Part shown: positions 34,900 to 43,927 of the stretch, one piece after another
Position numbering within the stretch: the first letter of the stretch is position 1
How the letters are laid out: each line of letters begins with the position of its first letter
Assembly: GCF_028621955.1 (NCBI RefSeq)
Contig: NZ_CP117516.1
Location: 3,308,001-3,372,000 of the forward strand
From: Erythrobacter sp. BLCC-B19
Lineage (GTDB): Bacteria > Pseudomonadota > Alphaproteobacteria > Sphingomonadales > Sphingomonadaceae
Direction of reading: 5' to 3'
DNA: 64,000 nucleotides
The notes under the pieces: generated by a model
Databases searched by the model: none
What the model saw: only the letters and a program-made list of their open reading frames with translations
What the model was told of the DNA's origin: nothing
Program-made: the position numbers and the translations under genes

Positions 34900-35454
34900 C
34901 TACCGCCCCAGCCGGTCGAGCGCCAGATTGAGCGTCAGGACATTGACGATCCGCTCGGGCGCGAGCGCTCCGCCCACGCTGGTGGCCTGATCCTCGACAA
35001 GCTGCCTGACCGCCGCCGGAGCAAGCCCGCGCGCTGCCGCAACACGGTCCACCTGATACAGCGCGCCGGCAAGGCTGATGTGCGGATCGAGCCCCCCGCC
35101 CGAGGCCGCCACGAGATCGGCGGGGACGGGGTTGGCTGCTGTCGCGCCGTAGGCCGCGAGGGTTTCCTGTGCACGGGCGGTCAGATCGGGGCTGGTCGGA
35201 GACTTGTTGCTGCCAGCCGCCGCCATCGCATTGTAATCGGGCGCAGAAGGACGCGGCCAGAAATAGCGCGGGCTGGTGAACTTCTGCGCAACCAGCGCGC
35301 TGCCCACGGGCCTGCCGCCGGCCTCGATGATCGAGCCATTGGCGCTGAACGGGGCGGCGACTTGCGCGAAGCCGAGGATCAGCCCGGTGTAGAGCACCAC
35401 GCAAACAAGGACGGTGACCAGCCACAGGCGGATCGCGGGAAGGATGTATTGCAT
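34900..35454 (-). CDS. kdpC: KdpC subunit of potassium ATPase
   Basis: The 184-residue subunit has one N-terminal span (LWLVTVLVCVVLYTGLILG) and the conserved GSALVAQKFTSPRYFWPRPS block. Near the C-terminus lie DPHISLAGALYQVDRVA and NVLTLNLALDRL. KdpC stabilises the complex and raises ATP affinity. Length and order of motifs are standard. Confidence 0.95.
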   Translation of the reverse strand: MQYILPAIRLWLVTVLVCVVLYTGLILGFAQVAAPFSANGSIIEAGGRPVGSALVAQKFTSPRYFWPRPSAPDYNAMAAAGSNKSPTSPDLTARAQETLAAYGATAANPVPADLVAASGGGLDPHISLAGALYQVDRVAAARGLAPAAVRQLVEDQATSVGGALAPERIVNVLTLNLALDRLGR

Positions 35455-35468
35455 CGCGACAGTGCTCC

Positions 35469-37127
35469 TCAGCGCATCAGGGTGACGTGCTCGGCAATCG
35501 GGCCGAGCGCGGCAGCGGGGAAGAAGGTGAGCGCGCCGAAGATCACGATCACGACGAACAGCATCACTGCAAAGGTCGGCCCTTCGACACTCAGCGTGCC
35601 CGCGCTCTCGGCACTGCGGCGCTTGGCCATGAGCGAGCCGACGATAGCCAGCGGCACGATGATCGGCAGGAAGCGCGCGATCAGCATGACAAGGCCGGTG
35701 GCGATGTTCCAGGCCGGGGTGTTGTCGCCCAGCCCCTCGAACCCGGACCCGTTATTGGCGGCCGCCGAGCTGAATTCATAGAGGATCTCGGAAAAGCCGT
35801 GCGCGCCGGTGTTGTTGAGCGTGTCGAGACCCCAGGGGGTCGCGGCGAACAGCGCGGTGCCGCCGAGGATCAGCAGCGGGTGGCTGATCAGCGCGAGCAC
35901 GACCAGCCGCATCTCGCGCCCCTCGATCCGGTGCCCGAGATATTCCGGGGTGCGGCCGACCATCATCCCCGCCACGAACACCGCGAGCGCGATGTAGAGG
36001 AACATATTGATCATCCCCACGCCAACGCCGCCAAAGGTCTCGTTGAGCCACATCCCCGCCATCGGCACGAGCCCGGTGAGCGGGTTGAGGCTGTCGTGCA
36101 TCGCGCCGACCGAGCCGTTACTCGTCGCGGTGGTGAGCACCGCCCACAGCGGCCCGGTGATCGCCCCGAGACGCAGCTCCTTGCCTTCGAGGTTGCCGAC
36201 ATCCTGCTGCACCGCAAGGTCGGCAAAGGCCATGGTGGGCGTGCTCTCGAAGGCGATAGCAGCGGTCAGCTTGATCGCCAGCAGCCCGGCCATCACCGCG
36301 AAGATCACGGCAGCGTGCCGGGGGCGGCCGATCATCCGCCCGAACATCCACACGCAGGCCATCGGCACGAGGATGATCGAGGCCATCTCGACAAGGTTCG
36401 ACCAAAAGGAGGGGTTTTCGAGCGGATGGGTGGAGTTCGGCCCGAAGAAGCCGCCGCCGTTGGTGCCAAGCTGCTTGATCGCGACGAAGGCGGCGACCGG
36501 CCCGCGCGCGATCGTTTGCGCCGCGCCTTCCAGCGTCGTGACCTGCGCAGCACCCTCGAGCGTCATCGGCACGCCCGAAAGCGTGAGCCATGCAGCGACG
36601 ATGATCGCCAGCGGCAGCAGGATCAGGAAGCTCGCGCGAGACACATCGAGGAAGAAGTTCCCCATGCTCGCCTGCCCGCCGATCCCCCGCGCCAGCGCGG
36701 CGAGCGCGGCAATCCCGGTCGCGGCCGAGACGAATTGCAGCCACATCAACCCGCCAAGCTGGGCAAGGTAGCTGAAGGTGCTCTCGCCCGAATAGTGCTG
36801 GAGGTTGGTGTTGGTGACGAAGCTCGCCGCCGTGTTGAAGATGAGGTGGAGGCTCGTCGGCCCCTGCCCGTCGGGGTTGAGGGGCAACAGGTGCTGGGTC
36901 GACAGAAGCGCGAAGACGAAGGCGAACATCACCACGTTGAAGGCTGCCAGCGCGAGCGTATAGGACTTCCAGTCCTGCTCTCCCGCGCCTCCGATGGCGG
37001 CAGTGAACAGCCGGTCGGCAGCAGCGAAGCGGCCCGAGAAGAGCGCCGCCATGTATTGGCCGAGCGGCCAGGACAGCAGCGCCGTGCCCCCGACGACGAT
37101 GGTGATGGTGAGAATGCTGGAAAGCAT
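35469..37127 (-). CDS. kdpA: KdpA potassium-binding channel subunit
   Basis: The 552-residue membrane subunit has about ten hydrophobic spans. It shows potassium selectivity-type loops, including FNTAASFVTNTNLQHYSGE, GTNGGGFFGPNSTHPLENPS and NNGSGFEGLGDNTP. KdpA binds and passes potassium in the P-type ATPase complex. The gene follows kdpB by 21 bases, whereas it precedes kdpB in the characterised E. coli operon, so the A/B order is swapped here. Confidence 0.95.
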   Translation of the reverse strand: MLSSILTITIVVGGTALLSWPLGQYMAALFSGRFAAADRLFTAAIGGAGEQDWKSYTLALAAFNVVMFAFVFALLSTQHLLPLNPDGQGPTSLHLIFNTAASFVTNTNLQHYSGESTFSYLAQLGGLMWLQFVSAATGIAALAALARGIGGQASMGNFFLDVSRASFLILLPLAIIVAAWLTLSGVPMTLEGAAQVTTLEGAAQTIARGPVAAFVAIKQLGTNGGGFFGPNSTHPLENPSFWSNLVEMASIILVPMACVWMFGRMIGRPRHAAVIFAVMAGLLAIKLTAAIAFESTPTMAFADLAVQQDVGNLEGKELRLGAITGPLWAVLTTATSNGSVGAMHDSLNPLTGLVPMAGMWLNETFGGVGVGMINMFLYIALAVFVAGMMVGRTPEYLGHRIEGREMRLVVLALISHPLLILGGTALFAATPWGLDTLNNTGAHGFSEILYEFSSAAANNGSGFEGLGDNTPAWNIATGLVMLIARFLPIIVPLAIVGSLMAKRRSAESAGTLSVEGPTFAVMLFVVIVIFGALTFFPAAALGPIAEHVTLMR

Positions 37128-37148
37128 GAAATGAAGTCCTTTCGCGGC

Positions 37149-39158
37149 TTACGCGAGGCTGAGGCCGGCGACGGCGAGGTCGATGAGCTTGATCCCGATG
37201 AAGGGCGCGATCACGCCGCCAAGCCCGTAGATCGCAAGGTTGCGCAGCAGCTGGCTGGCAGCGGGCATCGGGCGATAGGGCACACCCTTCAGCGCCAGCG
37301 GCACCAGCGCCGGGATGATCAGCGCGTTGAAGATGATCGCCGAAAGGATCGCACTGTTCGGGCTCTCCAGCCCCATGACGTTCAGCGTGCCCAGCCCGGG
37401 ATAGAGCACGACGAAGATCGCGGGCAGGATCGCGAAATACTTGGCGATATCATTGGCAATCGAAAAGGTGGTGAGCGCCCCGCGCGTCATCAGCAGTTGT
37501 TTGCCGATGCCGACCACCTCGATCAGCTTGGTCGGATCGCTGTCGAGATCAACCATGTTGCCCGCCTCGCGCGCGGCCTGGGTGCCGGTGTTCATCGCCA
37601 CCCCGACGTCCGACTGCGCGAGCGCGGGGGCATCATTGGTGCCATCGCCGCACATGGCGACCAGTTTGCCCTCGGCCTGTTCCTTGCGGATATAGGCGAG
37701 CTTGTTCTCGGGCGTGGCCTCGGCGAGGAAATCGTCGACCCCGGCCTCGGCAGCGATGGCAGCGGCGGTGAGCGGGTTGTCGCCGGTGATCATCACCGTG
37801 CGGATGCCCATGCGGCGCAACTCGACGAAGCGCTCGCGGATGCCCGCCTTGACGATGTCCTTGAGGTGGACCGCGCCAAGGAGCCGTCCGTTTTCGGTCA
37901 CCGCCAGCGGCGTGCCGCCGGCCTGCGCGATGCGATCGGTGATGCGGCGCAGTTCGGTAACGGCGGCTTCGGGGAAATCCGCAAGCTTCAGAACCGCATC
38001 GACCGCGCCCTTGCGGATGCTGCGCCCCTGCTGGTCGATCCCGCTCACCCGCGTCTGGGCGGTGAAGCCCACGATCTGGGCGTCGGGAGCCAGCGCCTCG
38101 CCCGCCCCCGCCAGCACCACGATGGAGCGGCCCTCGGGGGTCTCGTCGGCAAGGCTGGCGAGACGGGCGGCGGAGATGAGGTCGGTCTGCGCCACTCCCG
38201 TCAGCGCGACGAATTCGCTCGCCTGCCGGTCGCCGATGGTGATCGTGCCCGTCTTGTCGAGCAGCAGCGTGCCGATGTCGCCTGCCGCCTCGACCGCGCG
38301 GCCCGACTTGGCGAGCACGTTGAAGCGGATCAGGCGGTCCATGCCGGCAATGCCGATGGCCGAGAGCAGACCCGAGATGGTCGTCGGGATCAAGGCCACG
38401 AACAGCGCGATCAGCACCGGCACGGCGATGCCCCCGCCCGCATAGGCGGCAAAGGCCGGAAGCGTGCCGACCGCGATCAGGAACACCAGTGTGAGGCCGG
38501 TCAGCAGGATCGTCAGCGCGATCTCGTTGGGGGTCTTCTGCCGGCTCGCGCCTTCGACGAGCGCGATCATCCGGTCGAGAAAACCGCTGCCGGGTTCGGC
38601 CGTCACCTTGATCTGGAGCTGGTCGGAGATCACCGTGGTGCCTGCCGTCACCGCCGACCGGTCGCCGCCTGCCTCGCGAATCACGGGCGCGCTTTCGCCG
38701 GTGATCGCCGCCTCGTTGACCGAGGCGACCCCGGCGACCACCTCACCATCGGCAGGGATCTGCTGACCGGCAACGACGACGACCACGTCCCCGCGCTTCA
38801 GCTGCGTCGCCGGGATTTCCTCCGCCGCCCCGCCCTTACCGATACGATGCGCGACAAGCTGGTCCTTGGTCGCTCTGAGCGAGGCTGCCTGCGCCTTCCC
38901 GCGCCCTTCAGCCAGCGCCTCGGCGAAGTTGCCGAACAGCACCGTGATCCACAGCCAGGCCACCAGCTGCCCCTCGAACAGCAGGTCGCCGGTGCCCGTC
39001 GCCAAGTGGTGGAACAGGATCAGCGTCGCCGCCGCGGCGACCACCGCGGTCGCGAACATCACGGGGTTGCGCGCCAGCGTCCGCGGATCGAGCTTGACGA
39101 AAGCGCCGCGCACCGCGGGCCCGATCAGCGCGCGGTCGAACATTCCGGAGGCCGCCAT
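37149..39158 (-). CDS. kdpB: KdpB ATP-hydrolysing subunit
   Basis: The 669-residue P-type ATPase subunit has the phosphatase loop ITGES (residues 152-156) and the phosphorylated Asp301 in LLDKTGTIT. The ATP-binding and hinge blocks include [20 protein letters not shown] and [18 protein letters not shown]. The C-terminus adds three further spans. It drives potassium uptake by ATP hydrolysis through KdpA. Its start overlaps the kdpF stop by one base (TGATG). Confidence 0.96.
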   Translation of the reverse strand: MAASGMFDRALIGPAVRGAFVKLDPRTLARNPVMFATAVVAAAATLILFHHLATGTGDLLFEGQLVAWLWITVLFGNFAEALAEGRGKAQAASLRATKDQLVAHRIGKGGAAEEIPATQLKRGDVVVVVAGQQIPADGEVVAGVASVNEAAITGESAPVIREAGGDRSAVTAGTTVISDQLQIKVTAEPGSGFLDRMIALVEGASRQKTPNEIALTILLTGLTLVFLIAVGTLPAFAAYAGGGIAVPVLIALFVALIPTTISGLLSAIGIAGMDRLIRFNVLAKSGRAVEAAGDIGTLLLDKTGTITIGDRQASEFVALTGVAQTDLISAARLASLADETPEGRSIVVLAGAGEALAPDAQIVGFTAQTRVSGIDQQGRSIRKGAVDAVLKLADFPEAAVTELRRITDRIAQAGGTPLAVTENGRLLGAVHLKDIVKAGIRERFVELRRMGIRTVMITGDNPLTAAAIAAEAGVDDFLAEATPENKLAYIRKEQAEGKLVAMCGDGTNDAPALAQSDVGVAMNTGTQAAREAGNMVDLDSDPTKLIEVVGIGKQLLMTRGALTTFSIANDIAKYFAILPAIFVVLYPGLGTLNVMGLESPNSAILSAIIFNALIIPALVPLALKGVPYRPMPAASQLLRNLAIYGLGGVIAPFIGIKLIDLAVAGLSLA

Positions 39159-39247
39159 CAGAAGCGCTCCGGCTTCAGGAGAACGAAGGTGAGGTAGACA
39201 AGCAGGCCTAGCGCAACGAGCGCGGCCAACATCAGGTCGAACGTCAT
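39158..39247 (-). CDS. kdpF: KdpF small membrane subunit
   Basis: This 29-residue protein is a single hydrophobic helix, starting [20 protein letters not shown] and ending in a short basic tail LLKPERF. That matches the KdpF peptide, which sits in the membrane with KdpA and stabilises the complex. It directly precedes kdpB with a one-base overlap and heads the kdp transcript. It is recognised by size, composition and position. Confidence 0.85.
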   Translation of the reverse strand: MTFDLMLAALVALGLLVYLTFVLLKPERF

Positions 39248-39502
39248 GTCAGCTCCCGGTCAGGCAAAATGGGACCGGGCAGTCCATTAGGGGTAGGCGG
39301 CATGAAATTGCGCCGGGTGAAGCGGCTTTGCGCATTAAATCCCTGTGAAAACGCCCCGCCCGGTCGGTTGGAAGCACGGCAAGCCCTTCACGCCGTTTTC
39401 ACGCCGCCAGGGCGCAATCCGCATGGCGATTTCACGGCAATCGGAAGGAATGGCTGGCGCATCGGGCGACACCGCGCCGCCTCCGACAATAGGAGTTTTC
39501 CC

Positions 39503-40354
39503 ATGCGTTATCTGCCGCTTGCTGCCCTTGCAGCGATTATCGCCATGCCAGCCCATGCCCAGAACGAAAACCGACCCGCAAGCGAGGGACCGCCGGTGAC
39601 CGTGTCGGGCAGTGCCACCATCGCCTCCGACTACCGGTTCCGCGGCGTATCCCAGACCGACGAGGGACTTGCGATACAGGGCGGCGTCACCGCGACCCAC
39701 GAAAGCGGCGTCTATGTCGGTGCCTGGGGCTCCAACCTTGCGGGCTGGGGCACCTTCGGGGGCGCGAACATGGAGCTGGATCTTGTTGCCGGCTTCAAGG
39801 TGCCGGTGGGCGCGGGCACGCTCGATACCGGGCTCACCTGGTACATGTATCCCGGCGGCGCGGACGAGACCGATTTTGCCGAACTCTACGCCCGGCTTTC
39901 CGGCAACGTCGGCCCGCTCGCCCTGACGGGCGGGCTCGCCTATGCCCCGAAGCAGGGAGCGCTCGGCAAGGTGTTCTTCACCGGCGCTGCGGCTGCGGCG
40001 GGCCTGCCGGACGATCCGGGCGACAAGGAGGATAATCTCTACCTCTTCGCCGATGCCGCCTATGCGGTTGGCGACACCCCCGTCACTCTGAAGGGGCACA
40101 TCGGCCACTCGGACGGCAACCCCGGCCTCGGCCCCAACGCGACCAGCCTCGCGCCGACGGGCACCTATTTCGACTGGTCGATCGGTGCGGACTTCACACC
40201 CGTCGAAGGCTTGACGCTCTCCCTCGCCTATGTCGACACCGATATCTCCGAGGCCGAAAGCGCCCGGCTCCGCCCGAGCTTTTCGCGCGGACAGGACGGC
40301 GCAGGGTCGATCGCCGGGTCGCGCCTTGTGGCCAGCCTTACCGCATCGTTCTGA
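39503..40354 (+). CDS. TorF-family putative porin
   Basis: The 283-residue outer-membrane protein has a short signal peptide ending MPAHAQ (residue 20). The conserved opening follows: VSGSATIASDYRFRGVSQTD, repeated beta-strands, a GVYVGAWGSNL strand, and a terminal aromatic (LTASF). It belongs to the TorF/Gcw_chp family found in many proteobacteria and is probably a beta-barrel, with unknown permeant. TAGGAG precedes the ATG. No gene lies between it and the divergent kdp operon, 255 bases away. Confidence 0.85.
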   Translation: MRYLPLAALAAIIAMPAHAQNENRPASEGPPVTVSGSATIASDYRFRGVSQTDEGLAIQGGVTATHESGVYVGAWGSNLAGWGTFGGANMELDLVAGFKVPVGAGTLDTGLTWYMYPGGADETDFAELYARLSGNVGPLALTGGLAYAPKQGALGKVFFTGAAAAAGLPDDPGDKEDNLYLFADAAYAVGDTPVTLKGHIGHSDGNPGLGPNATSLAPTGTYFDWSIGADFTPVEGLTLSLAYVDTDISEAESARLRPSFSRGQDGAGSIAGSRLVASLTASF

Positions 40355-40438
40355 CCTCAACGTGGCCCTCGGCATCTGCGCTGCACCGCCATGATGGCAA
40401 GACGGGTGCCGGGGGCGAACGGTTGTGCGCAATGCAGG

Positions 40439-41629
40439 CTAGAATGCCAGCTGGAAGCGAACCACGCCGAGATTGCCGCTGGCATCGGGCACCAGCGAAC
40501 GGTCAGCTGTGCGCGTGCGTGCGTAGTTGGCAAGAACCCTGATATTGCGGGTGATATACCAAGTCGCACCTGCCGACAGAATGGTGGCGCTTCCGCGGTC
40601 CAGTGCCGGATCGTCGAGATCGGCGCGGCTGTAGCGCGCGTTGAGTTCGACCGCGCCGCCCTTCTTGCCAATCCGCGCCCCGCTCGGCACGCCGCTGCTC
40701 CGCGCATAGCCGTAGCGCTCGCCAGTGACGAGCCAGCCTGCGCCGACATACCAGCCGCTGAAATCGAGGCTCGGCGCTGCCACGCGGTCGATGGTGGCGA
40801 CGATGTATTGCGCCTGCACCTGCACCGGCCCGCGGGCAAAGGCGAACTCGGCATTGTAGGCGTCGAGATTGCGCGCGCCGGCAAGCGCGCCGGTCGAGGC
40901 AAGGCTGGGGGCGAGGCTCGAGGCCGAGATAGCGGTAAAGCGCGGCGGCTCGGCGAGGTTGAAGGCGCGATGTTCATAGGCCGCGCCCAGATGCAGGAAG
41001 CTGTCGTTCTCACGGATCGGGGCGAATGTGGCGCGCAGGACATAGCCATCGCCGCGCACCCGCGACTGGCCGACCTCATCGTCGAGCGCATCGGTGAAGT
41101 AACCGCCCGTGATGGTGAAGCCCTCGCCCGCATACTTGACGCTGCCACCGAGGCCAAAGCCGGGCGAGAAGGAATTGGCGAGCGAGCGTTCGGCCAGCGG
41201 CATCGCGTTCGAGCTCTGCATATCCTCCATGCTGAAGGGGACGATCATGTTGCCGCCCTTGATCTCCAGCCCTTTGGCCGGTTCAACCGCGAGCCACAGG
41301 TTGCGCCAGCCATCGGCCTGCGCGAATTCGCGGTCGACCCGCACTGTCACCACGTCCCCGAACTTGGCCGAGAATTCGAGCCGCGCGCGGCGCACATCGG
41401 CATCGCTGCCGTCTGTCAGGCCGTGCTCGAACACAGCGGCATCGAAATGGAGCCTGCCGCCGAGGTTGAATTCGACATCGCCTGTCTTGAACGTCAGGCC
41501 ATCCTCGTCGGCGCTGGCATCGGCGACCTCTTCGGCGCGGGCCGTTCCGCCGACGCAGAGGGCTGCAAGGCTTGAGGCCAGCGCGATGGCGCGGAGCGAA
41601 GCGGCGGGGCGGAGCGGGTGCTTGATCAT
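40439..41629 (-). CDS. Phosphate-selective porin (OprO/OprP type)
   Basis: The 396-residue protein has a signal peptide to about residue 36 (GGTARAEEV), then the OprO/OprP pattern: FNLGGRLHFDAAVFE, DADVRRARLEFSAKFGDVV, and later strands such as GGAVELNARYSRADLDD, ending VRFQLAF. The start at 41629 is preferred to 41638 because AGGA stands eight bases before it. Family members form anion- or phosphate-selective channels. A -35/-10 pair of the ECF type (41679-41706) faces this gene. Confidence 0.85.
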   Translation of the reverse strand: MIKHPLRPAASLRAIALASSLAALCVGGTARAEEVADASADEDGLTFKTGDVEFNLGGRLHFDAAVFEHGLTDGSDADVRRARLEFSAKFGDVVTVRVDREFAQADGWRNLWLAVEPAKGLEIKGGNMIVPFSMEDMQSSNAMPLAERSLANSFSPGFGLGGSVKYAGEGFTITGGYFTDALDDEVGQSRVRGDGYVLRATFAPIRENDSFLHLGAAYEHRAFNLAEPPRFTAISASSLAPSLASTGALAGARNLDAYNAEFAFARGPVQVQAQYIVATIDRVAAPSLDFSGWYVGAGWLVTGERYGYARSSGVPSGARIGKKGGAVELNARYSRADLDDPALDRGSATILSAGATWYITRNIRVLANYARTRTADRSLVPDASGNLGVVRFQLAF

Positions 41630-41678
41630 GTCTGACATCCTGTTGCTGCGAGGCCGACCCGGAAGGGCCGTCCCGCTG

Positions 41679-41706
41679 CCAACGGGCCAGGTCGGCCACT
41701 TATTCC
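41679..41706 (-). promoter_or_regulatory. Predicted ECF promoter for the OprO-like porin
   Basis: Read leftward, GGAATA (41701-41706) is followed after exactly 16 bases by CGTTGG (41679-41684). The start of the porin gene is 50 bases downstream. The same two elements appear on the other strand at 41743-41770. Confidence 0.7.
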
Positions 41707-41742
41707 GGCCGGACCCAAACAAATATTTTTTCCGCGCTCTGC

Positions 41743-41770
41743 GGAATAAGCCGCCGATCTCTTCCGTTGG
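41743..41770 (+). promoter_or_regulatory. Predicted ECF promoter for the P-loop operon
   Basis: GGAATA (41743-41748), 16 bases, then CGTTGG (41765-41770), 34 bases before the start at 41805. It is the twin of the leftward promoter at 41679-41706. Confidence 0.7.
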
Positions 41771-41804
41771 CATGGGGCAAGACCAGCCATGAGGAGACAC
41801 GCCG

Positions 41805-42893
41805 ATGACCATCCATGACTTCCAATCGCTCGACGGGGTGGCCTATGGGGAGCGGCTGGAGCGGCGGCTCGACAGCGCCAAGCGCGCTTTCACCACGCGC
41901 AATGTCGATTTAGCGGCGGCATCGCGGCTGGTGCGATCGGGTCGCCGTCCGCAGGCTGGCGATCTCGTCCTCGCGCGGGTCACCGGCCTTGGCCAGCACC
42001 GCCGGCTCGAAAATGTCCACGGGCGCCGCGGTGATCTGTACGAAGGTGACGAGATCATCGTCGCCTACGGCAACCGCTACGCGCCCGACCAGTTCGAAGC
42101 CTATGTCCCCGACAATCTCGGCCCCTGCCATCTGGTCGCAGGCGGCGGAGTTGCAGCGCTCGTCACCTCGCGTCACGCGAGCATCAAGCCCGCTACCCGG
42201 ATCGAGGTGATCGGCGCGCTGATGCGGGCCGATGGGCGGGCGGTCAATCTCGCCGACTTCGCCCTTGCCCCGCCGCCGTCCGCGCGCCCTGCCCGGGTGA
42301 TCGCGGTGGTCGGCAGTTCGATGAATGCGGGCAAGACCACCACGGTCAGCGGGCTGATCCACGGGCTGAGCCGCGCCGGTTTCAACGTCGGCGCGGCCAA
42401 GCTCACCGGCACGGGTTCGGGCGGGGATCTGTGGTCGATGCGCGATGCGGGCGCGGCGATGGCGGTCGATTTTACCGATGCCGGTCACGCATCGACCTTC
42501 GGAGTGTCCGACGAGGATTTGGGCCAGGTCGCGCAATTGCTCCTCGCCCGTCTCGGCGCAGCGGGGATGGATATCGCCGTGGTCGAGATCGCCGACGGTT
42601 TGCTGCAGCGGGAAACCGCCGCACTGGCCCTGACCGGCCATGCCCGGGGCTGGTTCGATGGCTTCCTGTTCGCCGCAGCCGACGCGATGGGGGCCGCCTT
42701 TGGCTGCGAGTGGCTGACCCGGCGCGGGATCGCACCGCTTGCGATTTCGGGGCTGGTCACGGCTTCGCCCCTGGCCGCGCGCGAGGCGGCGATGGCAACG
42801 GGGATCGAGCTTGCCGATCTCGCCAGCTTGCGCGATCCGGTGGCGGCAGCCCGCATCGCCTTCAGTGCGCCCGAATTGCGGGTCGCCGCGTGA
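41805..42893 (+). CDS. P-loop NTPase-like protein, unknown function
   Basis: I do not recognise this 362-residue protein with certainty. The N-terminal part (about 1-155) looks like a small beta-barrel domain, including GDLVLARVTGLGQHRRL and CHLVAGGGVAALV. From residue 163 it has a P-loop NTPase region with Walker A at 170-178 (VGSSMNAGKTTT), AKLTGTGSGGDLWSMRDAGA and VVEIADGLLQRE. The layout resembles MobB or dethiobiotin-synthetase-like P-loop domains, but the assignment is weak. It is first in a three-gene operon behind a predicted ECF promoter and overlaps the next gene (GTGA). Confidence 0.85.
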   Translation: MTIHDFQSLDGVAYGERLERRLDSAKRAFTTRNVDLAAASRLVRSGRRPQAGDLVLARVTGLGQHRRLENVHGRRGDLYEGDEIIVAYGNRYAPDQFEAYVPDNLGPCHLVAGGGVAALVTSRHASIKPATRIEVIGALMRADGRAVNLADFALAPPPSARPARVIAVVGSSMNAGKTTTVSGLIHGLSRAGFNVGAAKLTGTGSGGDLWSMRDAGAAMAVDFTDAGHASTFGVSDEDLGQVAQLLLARLGAAGMDIAVVEIADGLLQRETAALALTGHARGWFDGFLFAAADAMGAAFGCEWLTRRGIAPLAISGLVTASPLAAREAAMATGIELADLASLRDPVAAARIAFSAPELRVAA

Positions 42894-43927
42894 CCGCTGC
42901 CCCGAGGCTTTTGGCAGGGCGGCGGCGCGGTCTTGCCGCGGCACTGGTCGCGCTGGCGATCGGCGAGGCACTGCTGGTGGTGCTGTTTGCGGCAAGGCTC
43001 GACCAGCTGCTCACCGGCCCCACCCCTGCACCCTCGGCCTTGGCGGCGGGCATGGGCATCGCGGCCACCGCCGCCACCGCGCTGCTGCTTCAGCGCTGGG
43101 TCGGCGAGAGCTTCGCACAGGGCTATGTCGCCGATTGCCGGGCCGCGCTTTACGCGGCGGTGGTGCGCTGGCGCGGGGCAGCGCCAAGCGAAGGCGGCGC
43201 GCGCTGGCTCACCGGGCTGATCAACGACATGGCATCGCTGCGCAATTATGCCCTGCGCGGATCGGTGCGCCTGTGGACCAGCGCGACAGCGGCCGGTGTG
43301 GCCGGGCTATGGGTCGCCTTGACCATGCCGCAATTGCGCATCGGCCTTGTCCCGCTGCTTCTCGGCACGGCGATCATTCTGATCCAGGCCTTTCCGCTCT
43401 CCCGCGCGATTGTGATGCAACGCCGCGAGCGGGGCCGACTCAATCGCTTCATGGTGCGCCGGGTGCGCGCCGATCTTGAGGGGGGCTCGCCGCGCAAGGG
43501 CAATGGCACCCGCAAGCTGGCGAGCCTTTCAGCGACGCTGGCGCGGGCGGCGGTGACGCGCGCCGCTGCCATCGGAGCGATGGAGGCTATCGCCACGCTA
43601 GCCGGACTGGCAGCCGCGCTGGTGCTGGTGTGGCAGGCAGGCGGGCGCGGCGGTCATGCCGGGATTGCCGGCCATCTGACCGTGATCGGCTTCATTGCCG
43701 CCCGGCTATTGGAGAGTGTGCGCGCGCTCCATGCCCGTATCGGGGGGCAGATTGCGCTCGATCGGCTTGCCGGTCTGATCGCCAGCGCCCCGCCCCGCAA
43801 TCGGCCGCAGCGCTCGGGAACGACGCGCAGCCGCGCGGCGCGGGCGCGCGAGCCGGAATCCGCCGCCTTGCCGCGCGCCGCACTCGCGCCGCCCTCATCC
43901 CACCTGACGCAGGAGCGTGTGTCGTGA
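42890..43927 (+). CDS. ABC-exporter membrane domain without an ATPase
   Basis: The 345-residue protein looks like the six-span membrane domain of a type-I ABC exporter: spans near 13-34, 48-65, 120-145, 150-165, 225-250 and 260-280, with intracellular loop segments FAQGYVADCRAALYAAVVR and RWLTGLINDMASLRNYAL. The nucleotide-binding domain that should follow is absent; only a basic, low-complexity tail of about 55 residues follows. The neighbouring P-loop protein has Walker A but no ABC signature. The start is GTG overlapping the previous stop (GTGA), and the next gene overlaps by one base. Confidence 0.82.
   Translation: MTAAPRLLAGRRRGLAAALVALAIGEALLVVLFAARLDQLLTGPTPAPSALAAGMGIAATAATALLLQRWVGESFAQGYVADCRAALYAAVVRWRGAAPSEGGARWLTGLINDMASLRNYALRGSVRLWTSATAAGVAGLWVALTMPQLRIGLVPLLLGTAIILIQAFPLSRAIVMQRRERGRLNRFMVRRVRADLEGGSPRKGNGTRKLASLSATLARAAVTRAAAIGAMEAIATLAGLAAALVLVWQAGGRGGHAGIAGHLTVIGFIAARLLESVRALHARIGGQIALDRLAGLIASAPPRNRPQRSGTTRSRAARAREPESAALPRAALAPPSSHLTQERVS

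Noticed and set aside
35487..39197. Open frame of 1236 codons on the plus strand
   Set aside because: It mirrors kdpA and kdpB, whose motifs are clear on the other strand; its composition is Arg/Asp/Gly-rich as in codon-shadow frames.
39446..39473. GGAATG before the TorF-like porin as an ECF promoter
   Set aside because: The -35 differs and no CGT element stands at the correct spacing.
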